From the NCBI GenBank assembly GCA_020466095.1, contig CM035808.1, positions 2,240,190 to 2,304,189 of the forward strand: DNA of 64,000 nucleotides, in the 5' to 3' direction. Source of the DNA: Chlorops oryzae (Eukaryota > Arthropoda > Insecta > Diptera > Chloropidae). How positions within the stretch are numbered: position 1 is the stretch's first letter; each line of letters starts with the position of its first letter. Under the pieces are notes generated by a model. That model worked only from the letters and a program-made list of their open reading frames with translations. It had not been told where the DNA came from and ran no database searches. Position numbers and translations under genes: made by a program. Shown here piece by piece: positions 32,901-37,421 of the stretch.

Positions 32901-32996
32901 TTGATGTGGCGAGCAGTTGAGACCAGTCGTCGTCGGTGACTTATCCATAATTCCGGCGGTGTGTGTGTTCGATTTCTTCAAGTTTTTCAACTGCAT
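4584..32996 (-). CDS. wge: winged eye (wge) homologue, BAH-domain chromatin protein, seven coding exons
   Basis: Seven exons join with GT-AG borders: 32996-32294, 13633-12648, 11215-9478, 9406-7504, 7422-7263, 5044-4876, 4791-4584. Phases at the junctions are 1,1,1,0,1,2 and match on both sides. Six frameshifts in exons 2-4, all in or near repeats or homopolymers, must be allowed for; the corrected sum is 5865 nt, 1954 residues. The first ~1750 residues are low-complexity (Gln, Ser, Asn, Ala, Pro, acidic and Lys/Arg runs). The C terminus (~1760-1905) is a BAH domain with [53 protein letters not shown]. These match the BAHD1 / Winged eye type as I know it; related BAH domains read histone H3 and act in gene silencing, and Drosophila Wge is a nuclear regulator of disc fate. 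The BAH assignment is near certain; the symbol is inferred from domain type and architecture. A non-coding 5' exon may lie further upstream. Confidence 0.8.
4876..5044 (-). CDS. wge: wge coding exon 6 (BAH domain, second half)
   Basis: Acceptor AATTTCAG|GTGAAATG (first base 5044), donor TGCCG|GTAAGT (last base 4876), phase 1 in and 2 out. Encodes [20 protein letters not shown], then [20 protein letters not shown] and [16 protein letters not shown]. The WFYRPEHT and YASRH motifs are hallmarks of BAHD1-type BAH domains; the aromatic residues here are candidates for the methyl-lysine cage by analogy. No frameshift. Confidence 0.93.
5082..5210. mobile_element. MITE of the GGGGTATTCAC family in wge intron 5
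   Basis: Left end GAGGGTGTTCACAAGAAAGG and right end CCTTTCCTGCAAATACCAC are inverted and related to the element at 2523-2616. The internal arms (GTCGTAAAAAGTTG... / ...GACCTTTTGCGACGA) also pair. TTA precedes the left end at 5079-5081. The copy is diverged and has no coding capacity. Confidence 0.6.
5280..6125. repeat. Minisatellite, about seven ~120 bp units, in wge intron 5
   Basis: Units recur at about 5282, 5405, 5527, 5649, 5767, 5889 and 6008, each holding GCGTAGCATTTATCTAT, TCTAAGAAGTGGGACTGTCG, AAAGCAGTTTTCAAATTTGG and CTCCTTCCATCAATTCGAAT. Copies differ by few substitutions plus small deletions (TTCTTCTAAGAAG shortened in the fourth and seventh), so the array is recent. It lies between exons 5 and 6, splitting the BAH coding region. 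Confidence 0.95.
6160..6600. repeat. Two diverged ~200 bp direct repeats
   Basis: About 6190-6375 and 6380-6590 share TTGATTGAAGAT, CACGACTTAA, GACACAATTTTGTCCGATTT, AAGTTGGCG and TCCATTTATTTTATATTAAT, then CGGATCTATG. This is an old tandem duplication inside wge intron 5. Confidence 0.8.
6600..7262. other. Rest of wge intron 5, no gene
   Basis: A 63-codon ORF at 6585-6776 (plus) is open, but its complement is equally open and it resembles nothing I know. The remainder up to the exon 5 donor at 7262 is AT-rich with no visible element. Confidence 0.4.
7263..7422 (-). CDS. wge: wge coding exon 5 (BAH domain, first half)
   Basis: Acceptor TTCTCCCAG|AGC (first base 7422), donor GACG|GTAAGT (last base 7263); the preceding intron is 81 bp. 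Encodes [40 protein letters not shown] and [14 protein letters not shown], the N-terminal beta strands of a BAH domain including the characteristic PYVAK...LWE segment. No frameshift. Confidence 0.93.
7504..9406 (-). CDS. wge: wge coding exon 4 (Lys/Arg-rich linker and start of BAH, two frameshifts)
   Basis: Acceptor CCCTTCACAG|AT (first base 9406), donor CTAAAT|GTAAGA (last base 7504). It encodes an acidic start ([19 protein letters not shown]), then a strongly basic segment ([34 protein letters not shown], likely nuclear-localisation and helical), Ser/Thr-rich linker, and the lead-in to the BAH domain: [19 protein letters not shown] then [17 protein letters not shown]. Frame changes near 9171-9173 (CCC/GGG run) and near 8600-8612 (GGT/GGC run) each equal one extra base. 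Confidence 0.8.
9478..11215 (-). CDS. wge: wge coding exon 3 (Ser/Asn/Gln-rich and acidic, two frameshifts)
   Basis: Acceptor TTCCTTTAG|AA (first base 11215), donor GAAG|GTCAG (last base 9478), phase 1 in and out. It starts [20 protein letters not shown], continues with Ser/Asn runs, a Thr/Gln segment, [11 protein letters not shown], a Gln-rich stretch before [20 protein letters not shown], two [11 protein letters not shown] / [10 protein letters not shown] segments resembling SUMO-acceptor motifs (inference), and a Glu-rich tail. Two frame changes, near 10870 in an AGC run and near 10733-10742, each equal one missing base. Between them the open frame reads [20 protein letters not shown]. Confidence 0.78.
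11216..11397. other. wge intron 2, exon 3 side
   Basis: Intron sequence upstream (in gene orientation, downstream in coordinates) of the exon 3 acceptor, ending at the hAT-type MITE. Nothing else is visible. Confidence 0.4.
11398..11598. mobile_element. hAT-type MITE (CAGGGCTCGG family), 201 bp
   Basis: The left end CAGGGCTCGGATTTTGTTGA and the right end, complement CATGGCTCGGATTTTGTTGA, are inverted repeats about 55 bp long. Flanks ATTATGAG (11390-11397) and CTTATGAC (11599-11606) match at six of eight bases, an aged 8-bp duplication. The CAGGG end and 8-bp duplication are hAT features. Related copies: 31556-31803 (intact) and 28666-28798 (truncated). Confidence 0.85.
12011..12394. mobile_element. 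piggyBac-like MITE with nested insertions in wge intron 2
   Basis: Left TTAA CCCTTTCACTACC at 12011 and right GGCAGTTAAAGAG TTAA at 12394 form an inverted pair flanked by TTAA. Inside lies another TTAACCCTTTACCGCATG end (about 12136) and a TTCCTTGTGAATACCCC end (to about 12299) of the GGGGTATTCAC family, so at least two later insertions occurred. The left part (ATTCTCGTATATAA) and right part (GGGATGTCTTGTCTCAATGG) recur at 33637-34370. Confidence 0.7.
12395..12647. other. wge intron 2 next to exon 2 donor
   Basis: AT-rich intron sequence with no feature seen. Confidence 0.4.
12648..13633 (-). CDS. wge: wge coding exon 2 (Gln/Ala/Pro/Gly-rich, two frameshifts)
   Basis: Acceptor TTTGCAG|GC (first base 13633), donor ATGG|GTAAGG (last base 12648), phase 1 in and out. 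It encodes [16 protein letters not shown], a poly-Gln run, a poly-Ala run, then a Tyr/Pro-rich stretch ([16 protein letters not shown]) and a Gly/Pro region ending [10 protein letters not shown]. The reading frame changes twice: in the CAG/CAA run near 13250-13256 and in a GGA run near 12809-12811, each equal to one extra base (or two missing). Sense coding resumes immediately in the next frame each time. Confidence 0.8.
13709..14031. mobile_element. piggyBac-like MITE in wge intron 1, containing a second MITE
   Basis: TTAA CCCTTTACTGC (13709) and GTGCGATGAAGGG TTAA (to 14031) are inverted ends flanked by TTAA. The interior is interrupted by the element at 13810-13978, which splits the host into two parts of about 100 and 50 bp. 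Confidence 0.75.
13810..13978. mobile_element. MITE of the GGGGTATTCAC family nested in a piggyBac-like MITE
   Basis: Ends GGGGTATTCAC and GTGAATACCCC are perfect inverted repeats. Next to them AAGTCGGAAAATCGGAAAAT (13839) and CGATTTTCCGACTTTCC (13930) also pair, so nearly the whole 169 bp can fold. TTA precedes and TTT follows, a likely decayed TTA duplication. Confidence 0.85.
14380..15010. other. GC-rich unique stretch inside wge intron 1
   Basis: Richer in G+C than its surroundings, with CTG/CAG and GTTGTT runs, a CGCATGCGCATGCGCAC block (14728-14745) and repeated TCGTTGGCTCG. Composition resembles fly 5' UTR / promoter DNA. On the minus strand GAGTCAGACG (about 14966-14957) is Initiator-like. 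It could be an alternative start for a shorter wge transcript beginning at exon 2, but nothing in the sequence proves transcription. Confidence 0.3.
15011..15818. other. wge intron 1 DNA, no feature seen
   Basis: Moderately AT-rich. A short GGGAAAAT / ATTTTCCC-type inverted stretch lies around 15430-15490, and a TTTC run at 15611-15634. No coding evidence. Confidence 0.35.
15819..16085. mobile_element. piggyBac-like MITE(s), two left ends and one right end
   Basis: TTAA CCCTTTAATG at 15819, a second TTAA CCCATTTATTG at 15926, and the right end CTGGGAATTAAAGGG TTAA at 16085. One copy appears to have inserted next to or into a truncated relative. No coding capacity. Confidence 0.6.
16178..16333. 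mobile_element. piggyBac-like MITE, 156 bp including TTAA flanks
   Basis: TTAA CCCTTTAACGCATTAG at the left and CTCATGCGATAAAGGG TTAA at the right form ~16 bp inverted ends. TTAA duplication plus ends starting CCC is the piggyBac signature. Interior ACTATAAATCGTTTAAATTA recurs at 49850 and, inverted, at about 56740, placing those copies in the same family. Confidence 0.85.
16458..16461. mobile_element. Isolated piggyBac-like left end
   Basis: TTAA CCCTTTAAAACTGA begins here, but no matching right end precedes the next element at 16599. Probably a truncated copy. Confidence 0.4.
16599..16766. mobile_element. piggyBac-like MITE, 168 bp including TTAA flanks
   Basis: TTAA CCCTCTAATGCC and GCAATTAGAGGG TTAA are inverted ends with TTAA on both sides. 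The interior carries a T15-type run and no ORF. Confidence 0.82.
16858..16963. mobile_element. piggyBac-like MITE, 106 bp including TTAA flanks
   Basis: TTAA CCCTTAATAGTCTGA and GTGGGACATTAAGGG TTAA are inverted ends with TTAA on both sides. It is the shortest copy in the cluster. Confidence 0.8.
16964..18529. other. wge intron 1 DNA with GT microsatellite
   Basis: Unique AT-rich DNA. A pyrimidine-rich block with (GT)n-type runs lies at about 17930-18097. Short ORFs on both strands are low-complexity. No gene seen. Confidence 0.4.
18530..19365. mobile_element. Dispersed repeat with internal duplication, class unassigned
   Basis: Begins near GGGTGTTATAGTCAGGCGAG and AGAATACCCGACACACA and ends TGTGTCGGGTATAAAAA, so the outer TACCCGACACA / TGTGTCGGGTA motifs are inverted. 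Two internal units (about 18645-18840 and 18935-19120) share TGCCACGCCCACTTTT, GTACTGGAGGTACCC and ATGGnCCGATC. Near the 3' side GACGCTGATCATTTCTATAC and GGGTGTTACA resemble a widespread fly repeat that I remember without a class name. No ORF of transposase size. Confidence 0.65.
19366..20060. other. wge intron 1 DNA, no feature seen
   Basis: Unique sequence with a CAA/AAC-rich patch at 19990-20030. No coding support. Confidence 0.35.
20080..20170. repeat. (GGTGAT)n-like microsatellite
   Basis: Imperfect GGTGATGGTAATGGTGATGG series. Open frames across it are repeat artefacts. Confidence 0.8.
20171..22235. other. wge intron 1 DNA with simple repeats
   Basis: Holds (GAT)n at 20320-20348, a (TCTG)n run at about 20496-20526, (GATA)n/(GATGG)n at 20646-20700 and a CATTCGCTCGTT-type series at 21005-21060. 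Otherwise unique and non-coding as far as I can see. Confidence 0.5.
22236..22606. mobile_element. AT-rich element Z, occupied-site reference copy
   Basis: Outer ends CTCTGGGATTTGAATAT and ATATTCAAATTCCGAGG are inverted. The inside is GAATTTTTT-type low complexity with a landmark GCTTTTTGAATATTTTATTCA and GCATACTAAATCGAACTT (22392-22409). The same landmarks occur at about 28265, 29645, 30328 and 31140. In this copy the CTAAATCGAAC site is uninterrupted, making it the empty site for the MITEs at 28346 and 31222. Confidence 0.65.
22607..24055. other. wge intron 1 DNA, no gene seen
   Basis: AT-rich unique DNA with A/T runs at about 22635, 23070 and 23158. A 104-codon plus ORF at 23741-24055 is unlike any family I know. 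GCAAATTTTGC-type motifs near 23990 lead into the next array. Confidence 0.35.
24056..24545. repeat. Tandem array, four ~125 bp units of decreasing similarity
   Basis: Units start at about 24056, 24185, 24309 and 24439. The first two are nearly identical (GACTCATGCAGCTTCGCAAA, GAAATTTGTCACACAACTGT, ACGATGGGAAAAGTTGCGAA). The third and fourth keep the same order of motifs but are peppered with single-base gains and losses. GCAGCTTCGCAAAT and its complement at the unit ends (ATTTGCGAAGCTGC) make each unit a potential hairpin. Confidence 0.85.
24546..25552. other. wge intron 1 DNA, no feature seen
   Basis: AT-rich unique sequence. No element ends or coding evidence. Confidence 0.4.
25553..26292. 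repeat. Segmental duplication, copy A
   Basis: Nearly identical to 28828-29545: both hold GCAAGTCTATTTTGGCACTA, ATGTCGTCCCGTGGTGAGCC, TCGTTGACGGTGGCGAATTT and AGTATGGCCGGGAATTAAGT. Copy A has a few extra units in the A-rich and GAGC-rich stretch (25765-25860). It ends at the left border of the Foldback-like element. Parallel ORFs in the two copies are the duplicated sequence and not a gene family. Confidence 0.92.
26298..28181. mobile_element. Foldback-like element with tandem-unit inverted arms
   Basis: The left arm (26298-27476) is about eight units of ~142 bp starting TCAAGTTAGCTTGCACTTTT and containing CTATCATGTGCCGTTTCG and TTTATGAGGAGGTCC. The right arm (27601-28181) is four units of the same sequence in opposite orientation. 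Between them is a unique ~125 bp centre bounded by GTTAGCCGG and CCGGCTAAC. Outer ends GTGCAAATCAAGTTAGC and GCTAACTTGATGCAC are inverted. Arms built of tandem repeats around a short centre are the architecture of Foldback/Galileo elements; family membership is inference. It encodes no transposase. Many parallel ORFs reading [14 protein letters not shown] or the like are just the repeated unit. Confidence 0.85.
28182..28665. mobile_element. Element Z remnant to the right of the Foldback-like element
   Basis: AT-rich GAATTTTTT sequence with the GCTTTTTGAATATTTTATTCA landmark, ending ACATATTCAAATTCCGAGG as in 22236-22606. Interrupted by the MITE at 28346-28481. Nearly identical to 31059-31555. 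Confidence 0.7.
28346..28481. mobile_element. PIF/Harbinger-like MITE, 136 bp, copy 1
   Basis: Ends GGGCCGTTTTCTCATC and GATGAGAAAATGGCCC are inverted. TAA precedes (28343-28345) and TAT follows (28482-28484), a slightly decayed TAA duplication. Same size and sequence as 31222-31357. Confidence 0.88.
28666..28798. mobile_element. Truncated hAT-type MITE (CAGGGCTCGG family)
   Basis: Left half of the element at 31556-31803: CAGGGCTCGGATTTTGTTGA, AAAGCATACTTTATGGGGCA, CTTGCGCATGGAATTTAGCG. The right terminal repeat is missing; the sequence runs into segmental copy B at about 28828. Confidence 0.8.
28828..29545. repeat. Segmental duplication, copy B
   Basis: Second copy of 25553-26292. After TTGTCTATGATG it continues directly into GAAGTTGAAGC, the sequence that in copy A lies only beyond the Foldback-like element. 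This is an unoccupied insertion site for that element. Confidence 0.92.
29546..29712. mobile_element. Element Z, left part of a nested copy
   Basis: Starts CTCGGCTTTTGAATATTTTG (29593) and holds the GCTTTTTGAATATTTTATTCA landmark. Continues after the inserted MITE at 30122-30530. Confidence 0.6.
29713..30121. mobile_element. PIF/Harbinger-like MITE, 409 bp, TTA duplication
   Basis: Ends GGGCCAATATTACACAAGCA and, inverted, GGGCCAATATTACCAAGCAT. TTA flanks both sides (29710-29712, 30122-30124); removing the element restores CAAAATTTTAATAG, present uninterrupted at about 30393. The centre is a T32/A44 inverted homopolymer flanked by CAGCTG on both sides. Confidence 0.9.
29892..29967. repeat. 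T32-A44 homopolymer palindrome
   Basis: Thirty-two T (29892-29923) followed directly by forty-four A (29924-29967). It is a perfect inverted repeat without loop at the centre of the MITE 29713-30121. Run lengths in such tracts are unreliable in assemblies. Confidence 0.9.
30122..30530. mobile_element. Element Z, continued, low-complexity GAATTTTTT sequence
   Basis: AT-rich with repeats of TTGAATATTTT and a further GCTTTTTGAATATTTTATTCA landmark (30328) and ACATACCAAATCGAACT (30405-30421), uninterrupted by a MITE in this copy. Confidence 0.55.
30531..31058. mobile_element. Partial Foldback-like element, right arm only
   Basis: Four inverted-orientation units nearly identical to 27654-28181, ending GCTAACTTGATGCAC like the full element. 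There is no left arm and no centre. The left junction falls inside a unit, at a T run. Confidence 0.88.
31059..31555. mobile_element. Element Z remnant, second copy of 28182-28665
   Basis: Same order as 28182-28665, ending ACATATTCAAATTCCGAGG, and interrupted by a MITE at the same base (31222-31357). The repeat of insertion plus flanks shows block duplication after the MITE inserted. Confidence 0.7.
31222..31357. mobile_element. PIF/Harbinger-like MITE, 136 bp, copy 2
   Basis: Ends GGGCCGTTTTCTCATC / GATGAGAAAATGGCCC with exact TAA on both sides (31219-31221, 31358-31360). Excising it with one TAA gives ACTAAATCGAACT, the uninterrupted sequence at about 22398 in element Z. Confidence 0.92.
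31556..31803. mobile_element. hAT-type MITE (CAGGGCTCGG family), intact, 248 bp
   Basis: Inverted ends CAGGGCTCGGATTTTGTTGA, continuing for about 55 bp. Exact 8-bp duplication GTAATAAC at 31548-31555 and 31804-31811. CAGGG ends and an 8-bp duplication indicate hAT. No transposase coding. Confidence 0.93.
31812..32293. other. wge intron 1 next to exon 1
   Basis: Unique AT-rich DNA up to the exon 1 donor at 32293-32292. A minus-strand open stretch (about 32033-31986, [16 protein letters not shown]) precedes a GTAAGT donor-like site but lacks a clear acceptor. Confidence 0.4.
32294..32996 (-). CDS. wge: wge coding exon 1 (N terminus)
   Basis: First in-frame ATG at 32996-32994, only ten codons after an in-frame TAA at 33026-33024, so this is the most upstream possible ATG in the exon. 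A second ATG (32948, MDKSP) has a comparable context. The 234 codons are rich in Ser, Ala, Pro, Gln and end [15 protein letters not shown]. The donor is GAG|GTAATT with the last exon base at 32294, phase 1. Splicing to 13633 gives ...[13 protein letters not shown], in frame across an 18.66 kb intron. Confidence 0.8.
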
Positions 32997-33636
32997 TTCT
33001 TCGCGTGTTTTCAAGCAAAAGTTTTACGTCTCTCAGACAAGGTTTATGCGGCGATTATTATATATTATTTTATCTTTTAACTTGTTTAAAAGCAAAGCTT
33101 ATTATTTTTGTTGTTGTTGTTGTTGGTTTAGTTGTTTGTTTGTTTGTTTTATAACAAATGAATTTTGTTTTAAGGCAACGATTTTAAAGGTTTTTGATTA
33201 AGGTCACAATCAGGCTTCGCAACTTTTTTTCGAATTTTTCTTTACATTGTGGTGTCTTCTTTGTGTCGTCTTTTTTGCCACAAAAGTCGTACACCGAAAA
33301 AGTATTTCGGATTTCAGGGGATTTTTATTTTTATTTCATTTAAAGCTTTCATGAATTTTCCAGAGTCCTGAAAATTATTCGAAAATACTTAAATTTAAAT
33401 TTGAATTTAAATTTAATTTCAATTCACATTTTGAATGGGAGCATTTAATACTACTTTTTTTTTTTGAAAATTTTGCATTGCACGACAACACTTTCTGATT
33501 ATTTTCCGATTTATTGGCAGCACTGCTTTTCGATGTTCGTTGAAATATGATTGAAATAATTATTTCATTGGAGGTTTCGGAATTTGAATCATTTTTCTTT
33601 GCTCTTCAATTCCTGAGAACTGTTTTTCTCACTAAA
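32997..33636 (-). other. wge 5' UTR / upstream flank
   Basis: Sequence immediately 5' of the wge ATG on the minus strand. An in-frame TAA at 33026-33024 limits the N terminus. CAA repeats (33110-33125) and T-rich DNA follow. No TATA box or clear Initiator is recognisable, so the transcription start may be further upstream. Confidence 0.4.
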
Positions 33637-33782
33637 TTAACCCATTAACCTTTATTGAGGTGAGTTGAGAAATTACCAAAGATAATTTCGGAGGAAGAAT
33701 CAAGGTACAGTATATAAAAAATGGATCCTTCATAATTTTTTTTGGGATGTTTCTATTGTCTCAATGGTAGTGAAAGGGTTAA
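33637..33782. mobile_element. piggyBac-like MITE
   Basis: TTAA CCCATTAACCTT on the left and ATGGTAGTGAAAGGG TTAA on the right; the right part GGGATGTTTCTATTGTCTCA matches the element at 12011-12394. TTAA flanks both sides. Confidence 0.7.
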
Positions 33783-33868
33783 AATCAACATTTGACTTTA
33801 ACCTAGATGAAATTCCTTTGCAAAGGACTGCGATCAAAGAACTTCAAAATTTTAACGTAATAAATTTG

Positions 33869-33983
33869 TTAACCCTTTCATTCCCAAATTATTCTCAGAT
33901 GGTATGACCACCATTAAATTCTTCGGTTCAAAATTTCGTTTGTTTATATAATACCAACTAATTAATCAGTATTTTAATACGGT
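33869..33983. mobile_element. piggyBac-like left end, truncated
   Basis: TTAA CCCTTTCATTCCCAAATT, related to 12011 and 33984; no right end before the next copy starts. Confidence 0.5.
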
Positions 33984-34370
33984 TTAACCCTTTAATTCCC
34001 GAAAATATTCTCGTATAAAATTACTGAAAATTAATTTTTGGCATCAAATATTCCATTGACTTTATCCTTTTTGGAAGGGAAGCTTAGCTTTCGAATTTGA
34101 ATTTGTAGGTACCAAATTCGATCGAAAGCCATTTCAGAATGACGTTTTTTGAGGTCATTTCTAAGCATAGAAAAAATGAATCCTTCATAATTTTGTTATA
34201 TTGTGGTGAAGTGTGGGTTAAAGTTCTCCCGAACTAAAAGTTTACTTCGGCTAAAGTTGGAAATAAATCTTAGTAGAAGAGAACTTGTCTTTTGACGTCA
34301 CTTAAACGTTATAATTTCACTGCAGTGTTGCCAGATTATTATTTTTCCGCTATGATAGTGAAACGGTTAA
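33984..34370. mobile_element. piggyBac-like MITE, 387 bp including TTAA flanks
   Basis: TTAA CCCTTTAATTCCCG left and CTATGATAGTGAAACGG TTAA right. A CAGTGTTGCCAGATTATT motif (34325) resembling a hAT-type end lies inside. The whole element is repeated, in a noisier form, at about 35050-35430. Confidence 0.7.
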
Positions 34371-34669
34371 ATCACTGTCTTATCTTAAACATATTCAGAC
34401 GAGCACATGCGCATGCTACATATCCTTACATATGTTTCTCATAAATACCCTGCAGTAATTCCAACTACTCTCCAACTACTCCCCCAACTAGTCACAAAAA
34501 TACCAGGACTACTCCCTCTTAATTTGCCAACCAATGCTTTGAACTGTCTTTTTTAACGTTGAGCTGTCATTGGAAAATAACTAGTCACAGTTTTTGCTCA
34601 TATGAACTAGACCTGGAGTATATACAGTTGGGCCAATTTTTGGTCAATTTGTTTTTTTGCACATTTTAT
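34371..34669. other. Upstream flank, no feature seen
   Basis: Continues the segment duplicated at 35430-35490, then unique sequence with repeated CCAACTACTC motifs (34461-34490). Confidence 0.4.
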
Positions 34670-34900
34670 GAAAAAAAAAAAATTATTTTCTCCTCTTTGT
34701 TTTGTATTTATTTTTCTCTTTTGTTTTTTTTTAAATCTTTTCTTTTTCACTACTTTTTAATTTTCTCGCCTTGACCGAGCCTCGAACCGCTGATCTCTGG
34801 GTTGGTAAGTCAGCGTCTTAACCATTACGCTAAACAAGCAAATTTAATGTATTGATCAAAACGCTCATTTGAGTTTTTGGTTGCTCAAGTTTTTGTGGAA
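34670..34900 (-). mobile_element. tRNA-derived SINE-like element, minus strand
   Basis: On the minus strand TAGCGTAATGGTTAAGACG (A-box-like) and GCGGTTCGAGGCTCGG (B-box-like) are spaced as in a tRNA gene, followed by GAGAAAA and an A-rich tail. The same head, the preceding ACTTGAGCAACC and the tail recur at 63761-63965. The shared non-tRNA flanks argue for a SINE and against a tRNA gene. Confidence 0.7.
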
Positions 34901-35049
34901 CGCACGAGTAGAATTTTTACTACAAAAATTTTTTAATTGAAAAATACATATTAAAAAAAAAGATATAATAGAAACCTTATCCAATATAAGATACCTTAAA
35001 AATTTAGCGTAAACATTTTTTTTATTATCAAAATTATACTATTAAACTT

Positions 35050-35540
35050 AATAATCCGAAAATTTCTCGTAAAATTACTGAAACATTAAATTTGCATCAA
35101 ATACTTCCGTAATTTATCCTTTTGAAAATTAGCCAATTTAATTTTCTCACCGTAGCCAAATTCGATCGAAAGCCATTTCAGACCACGTTTTTGAGGTCAT
35201 TTCTGAGCGATAGAAAAAATGAATCCTTCCAGCTAATTTTGTACCTATTCGGTGGTGCAACGATCAGAATGCGAACTTAAAGTTCAGCCGAACTAACAAG
35301 TTTACTTCGGCTAAAGTTCGGCAAATCAAGTTTATAGAAGCGAACTGTCTTGAAATCCTTAAACGTTATAATTTCACTGCTGTTGCCAGATTATTATTTT
35401 CCGCTATGATAGTGATAAGGTTAAATCACTGTACTTATCTTGAAACATATTCATGTTCGAGTAACCTGCAGCATGCTACATTCCTGTTTGGCAATATTGA
35501 CTCTCATTACTGCAGTAAATTCTCGCTTTGAAAGCGTCAC
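35050..35540. repeat. Noisy duplicate of 33998-34480
   Basis: Same order of blocks: AAATTCGATCGAAAGCCATT, ATAGAAAAAATGAATCCTTC, AAGTTTACTTCGGCTAAAGT, TTAAACGTTATAATTTCACT, CGCTATGATAGTGA, GTTAAATCACTGT. Between them the copies differ by many single-base insertions and deletions, often shortened homopolymers. This pattern suggests an unpolished second haplotype or read error as much as real divergence. Confidence 0.85.
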
Positions 35541-35790
35541 ACACACACACACAGGTCCCTATGTATATGTGAAAGAATTTCATTGAAATTCATTTTCTTA
35601 ACTAACAATTTTCCCGCAAATTGCGTGAGTCCTTTTAAAGTGTATTTTCCTTACTTACTTACTATCCTGGCTCAGACAATAAAACTTCCGAATAAAAGAT
35701 GGAATTTATAAGAAGGCAGAAGAGCAACTGGAGGAAGCAACAACAAGTCATCGCGATAAAGAGAAAGCACACACGCGCTCAAACACGCAG

Positions 35791-35825
<35 letters not shown>

Positions 35826-36797
35826 AGCGGGTGCTCATATTAAAGATAAAGGGAAATTTGGAGAATGAGTGCCTTTTATTTCATCACGGAGATGAGATGG
35901 CGATGACTATGGGTAATTCCGATGATAGGGCTGATAGATAGGGTACTACGGATGATGATGACGATGATGATAGCATTGCTGCCGCCGTTGATGATTTCAT
36001 TATCATAAAATTAAACTGATTTCATCGCAATTGGATTTTTCAAATTGAAAATAAATGTACACGCGAAGGGAAGACCACCAGAACCGGAAGAGATTCTTGA
36101 AATTGCAAATGGCTGAAGTGGTTCGACGTTTATTGCATTTTTTTTAATGGTAACAGATGCATTTTTTTATCAGCAAAATGAGCAGTTGAACAAAAAAAAA
36201 TGTCATGCGAGAAAAATATTCTTAATGCTACATTTTTCCAATAGAGCAGGAAAGTATTTCCAAAAAATGTTTTCCTTCAAAAATTTCATTTTAATCTACA
36301 TCCCAAAAATTCAACACATTCAAACATATGGGACCAGTTTCAATCAACTGCGATTTTGATTGTAATCAATTCTATATATTTGTATGTGTTGAACATTCGC
36401 AGGATATCGCTGACTTTAAAATGATATTTTCGACGGAGAAACTATTTTTGGATATTTTAGAAATTCGAATCATCCTTGCAAAAAATCACAGACTTTATTT
36501 CTTGGCCCAAAAATTTCTTCGTATTTTTCGCCAGCTGAAAATTTGAAAGCTGAAAAAAATTTGTATGGATATCAAAAACACGACTGAAAAGTGACTCTGA
36601 AAGAGATGATTGACAGCACTTTATTTGCCAGAATTCATGGAACAGTAAGAACATTGAAGTCAGGACCATGACAATATGTAGGTACCTTCTGCGTTTTCTA
36701 TACTCCTTGGAACAATTAACCACTGTATTTGACTGTATTGTGACTTTCACTGAACAAATGCGCTTGTCTACCACCACCAGGGGATATTATGATAGTA
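35541..36797. other. Upstream flank with (CA)n microsatellite
   Basis: (CA)n at about 35793-35821 and a GATGATGACG run near 35950. Short ORFs cross the repeat and have no support. ATTCAACACATTCAAACATA (36309) resembles 7009-7029 and may be another dispersed repeat. Confidence 0.45.
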
Positions 36798-37421
36798 CAG
36801 TCATCCCCAAATGCGAATACCTTCGAAAAAATGCACGAGAAGTTAAGCCCAAAATCCAATATTGCGAGAGCGCGAGACGAGACGCACACAAATTTCAATA
36901 CATTCAATCGTATGGTTCAAGCTCCAATGTATCGCACTGCGAGACCTCGTAGCGAGAAAATTTTGAAAAATTGAATATTTCTCGTTGCGAGGCAATTTGA
37001 CAGGTTAATGATGTAGCTATTTTTTGAGTACTCGCTATTGGGTACTCGTTTTAAACTAATAAAACAAAAACTGTTCACTGTTCCGTGAAAAAGAGCTTTT
37101 AGAATATTTCGCGAGTTTTAGTTCATTTGAAAAATTTTTGAAAATTTTGAATTAAAATTTAAACTCAAGTGATAGCGTATATTTTTATGAGTACTCGGTA
37201 CTCGTTAGATTGGTACTTGCATTACTAGAAGTGCAATTATGCTATCATCTGCGTGACGCAAAACTCTCATTGGAGATTGAAATGCGTCACGCAAAACATT
37301 TTCGTGACGTCGCGCACTCTCGCATCGGGCTCTCGCAATATTGGATTTTGGGCTTGATGCTTCTGAAGAACGAGGAATAAAATGTTGAAAATTTTCGGTA
37401 CTTCAATGCGAGGGATGACTG
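36798..37421. mobile_element. Pogo-like element interrupted by a MITE
   Basis: Ends CAGTCATCCCCAAATGCGA and TCAATGCGAGGGATGACTG are inverted. TA precedes (36796-36797) and TG follows. CAGT ends with TA duplication fit the pogo branch of Tc1/mariner (inference). Apart from the nested MITE (36846-37354) only about 115 bp of host remains. Confidence 0.7.
36846..37354. mobile_element. MITE (AGCCCAAAATCCAATATTGCG family), nested copy 1
   Basis: Ends AGCCCAAAATCCAATATTGC and GCAATATTGGATTTTGGGCT are inverted. TTA precedes and TGA follows (decayed TTA). Internal TTCTCGTTGCGAGGCA and CGTGACGTC motifs are shared with 55605-55967. Confidence 0.85.

Noticed and set aside
34745..34836. Functional tRNA gene
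   Set aside because: A and B boxes are present but no complete cloverleaf is evident, and a second copy with the same non-tRNA flanks shows it is a dispersed SINE-like element.
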